Shown: positions 63,451 through 64,000 of the stretch, in pieces
Layout of the letters: every line of letters begins with the position of its first letter
Numbering within the stretch: the first letter of the stretch is position 1
Assembly: GCF_000422265.1 (NCBI RefSeq)
Contig: NZ_KE383812.1
Coordinates: 386,091-450,090 of the forward strand
DNA length: 64,000 nt
DNA from: Kaistella palustris DSM 21579
GTDB taxonomy: Bacteria > Bacteroidota > Bacteroidia > Flavobacteriales > Weeksellaceae
Direction of reading: 5' to 3'
Notes under the pieces: generated by a model
Seen by the model: only the letters and a program-made list of their open reading frames with translations
The model's database searches: none
What the model was told of the DNA's origin: nothing
Program-made: the position numbers and the translations under genes

Positions 63451-64000
63451 TTAAGAAACGCCGTGCAGTTTTTGTCGCAAAGCTTCATAAAGTATTGCAC
63501 CACAGGCCACAGACACATTAAGCGATTGTGTTTTGCCCTCTATCGGCAGTTTGATCTTTTCGTCGGAGTGATGCAAAACTTCTTTCGAGATTCCCGTTTC
63601 TTCATTACCCATCACCAAAGCGCAGGGTTGTGTAAAATCAACATCATAAATAAGTTTTTGCGCCTTTTCGGAGGCGGCAAAGATCTGAAGCCCCGACTGC
63701 TGAAGGAAATCCACCGTATGCGCAAGATTTTTTTCTTTGCAGATCTTCAGATTGTAAATTGCGCCGGCAGATGTTTTTATCGCGTCAGAATTAATGGGTG
63801 CGGCTCCCTTTTCCGGCAAAATCACGGCGTGCACGCCTACACATTCTGCGGTCCTGCATATCGCGCCAAAATTTCTTACATCTGTTAACCTGTCCAGAAT
63901 TAAAAGAAAAGGCGTTTTTCCTTCTTCAAAAAGTTGGGGCAGAACATCTTCGATGCTTTCGAAAGGAACATCGGAAATAAAAGCGACAACGCCCTGGTGG
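63451..64000 (-). CDS. rlmB: 23S rRNA 2'-O-methyltransferase RlmB (SpoU family), N-terminus beyond window
   Basis: The frame continues unbroken to the right edge (visible start HQGVVAFISDVPFE), so the gene is cut by the window. 182 residues are visible. SpoU motifs: LILDRLTDVRNFGAICRTAE in part (motif 1), ALVMGNEETGISKEVL (motif 2) and IKLPIEGKTQSLNVSVACGAILYEAL in part (motif 3). It methylates G2251 of 23S rRNA. The apparent start at 63834 is an internal GTG. The knot residues are all present. Confidence 0.92.
   Translation of the reverse strand, partial: HQGVVAFISDVPFESIEDVLPQLFEEGKTPFLLILDRLTDVRNFGAICRTAECVGVHAVILPEKGAAPINSDAIKTSAGAIYNLKICKEKNLAHTVDFLQQSGLQIFAASEKAQKLIYDVDFTQPCALVMGNEETGISKEVLHHSDEKIKLPIEGKTQSLNVSVACGAILYEALRQKLHGVS

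Overview
The window looks like chromosomal DNA of a Flavobacteriia member, most like Weeksellaceae (the Chryseobacterium/Kaistella group). The evidence is type IX secretion (T9SS) C-terminal sorting domains, TonB-dependent uptake, Bacteroidota-type promoters (TAnnTTTG at -7, and a clean TTTG-N20-TACTTTTG at 46790-46821), almost no Shine-Dalgarno sequences, an S16 protein with a long Ala/Glu tail, and an Rrf2-controlled cbb3-type oxidase. I saw no rRNA, tRNA, CRISPR array, insertion sequence or prophage. Two genes run off the window: a baeRF-family gene on the left and rlmB on the right.

Layout. 1-8 kb: end of a baeRF protein, an alpha/beta hydrolase, two tandem M13 metallopeptidases, a YjdF-like membrane protein and cinA. 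8.2-9.6 kb: a small stress cluster (SpoIIAA-like STAS protein, a pyridoxamine-oxidase-like gene broken by one TAG codon, Dps). 9.7-14.2 kb: dienelactone hydrolase lipoprotein, HAF-repeat T9SS protein, lipA, an ECF-like sigma factor and a small unknown gene. 14.5-18.4 kb: Rrf2 regulator plus a compact, divergent cbb3-type oxidase operon. 18.6-23.1 kb: a lipoprotein, then nrdB and nrdA separated by 1.1 kb of repeats, including an array of ~200-bp units made of hairpins. 23.5-25.6 kb: three paralogous secreted proteins, one frameshifted. 25.9-32.5 kb: a TPR/HTH regulator followed by a MacAB-type exporter with two different permeases. 32.5-37.6 kb: hypotheticals, an HD hydrolase, an ABC exporter and lptB with an extra C-terminal domain. 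37.8-43.5 kb: sigma factor with membrane partner, rpoN, asnS, rimM and rpsP. 43.8-48.3 kb: PepSY protein, Fur-like controlled TonB receptor and an amino-acid permease. 48.4-53.1 kb: an ABC-F protein, a DUF2383 protein, a GH25 lysozyme and small secreted proteins. 53.2-64 kb: ALDH16-like dehydrogenase with deoC, Lrp regulator, endonuclease/phosphatase, trmD, NDH-2, a minimal T9SS protein, hemB, TM2 protein, nitroreductase, Gre-like factor and rlmB.

The most unusual structure is non-coding. Six short intergenic elements share GC-rich flanks around hairpins that differ from copy to copy, and a tandem array of hairpin units sits inside the nrdB-nrdA pair. In one hairpin of the array, paired positions have changed together. 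The most unusual coding regions are the divergent cbb3-like operon (a Gln where cbb3 subunit I normally has Glu, and a fused CcoO/CcoP-like dihaem subunit), LptB with a 114-residue extension, and a secreted protein that is nearly all sorting signal. Two probable recent gene inactivations are visible, one by a nonsense codon and one by a -1 frameshift. All calls rest on reading the sequence; no database search was run.
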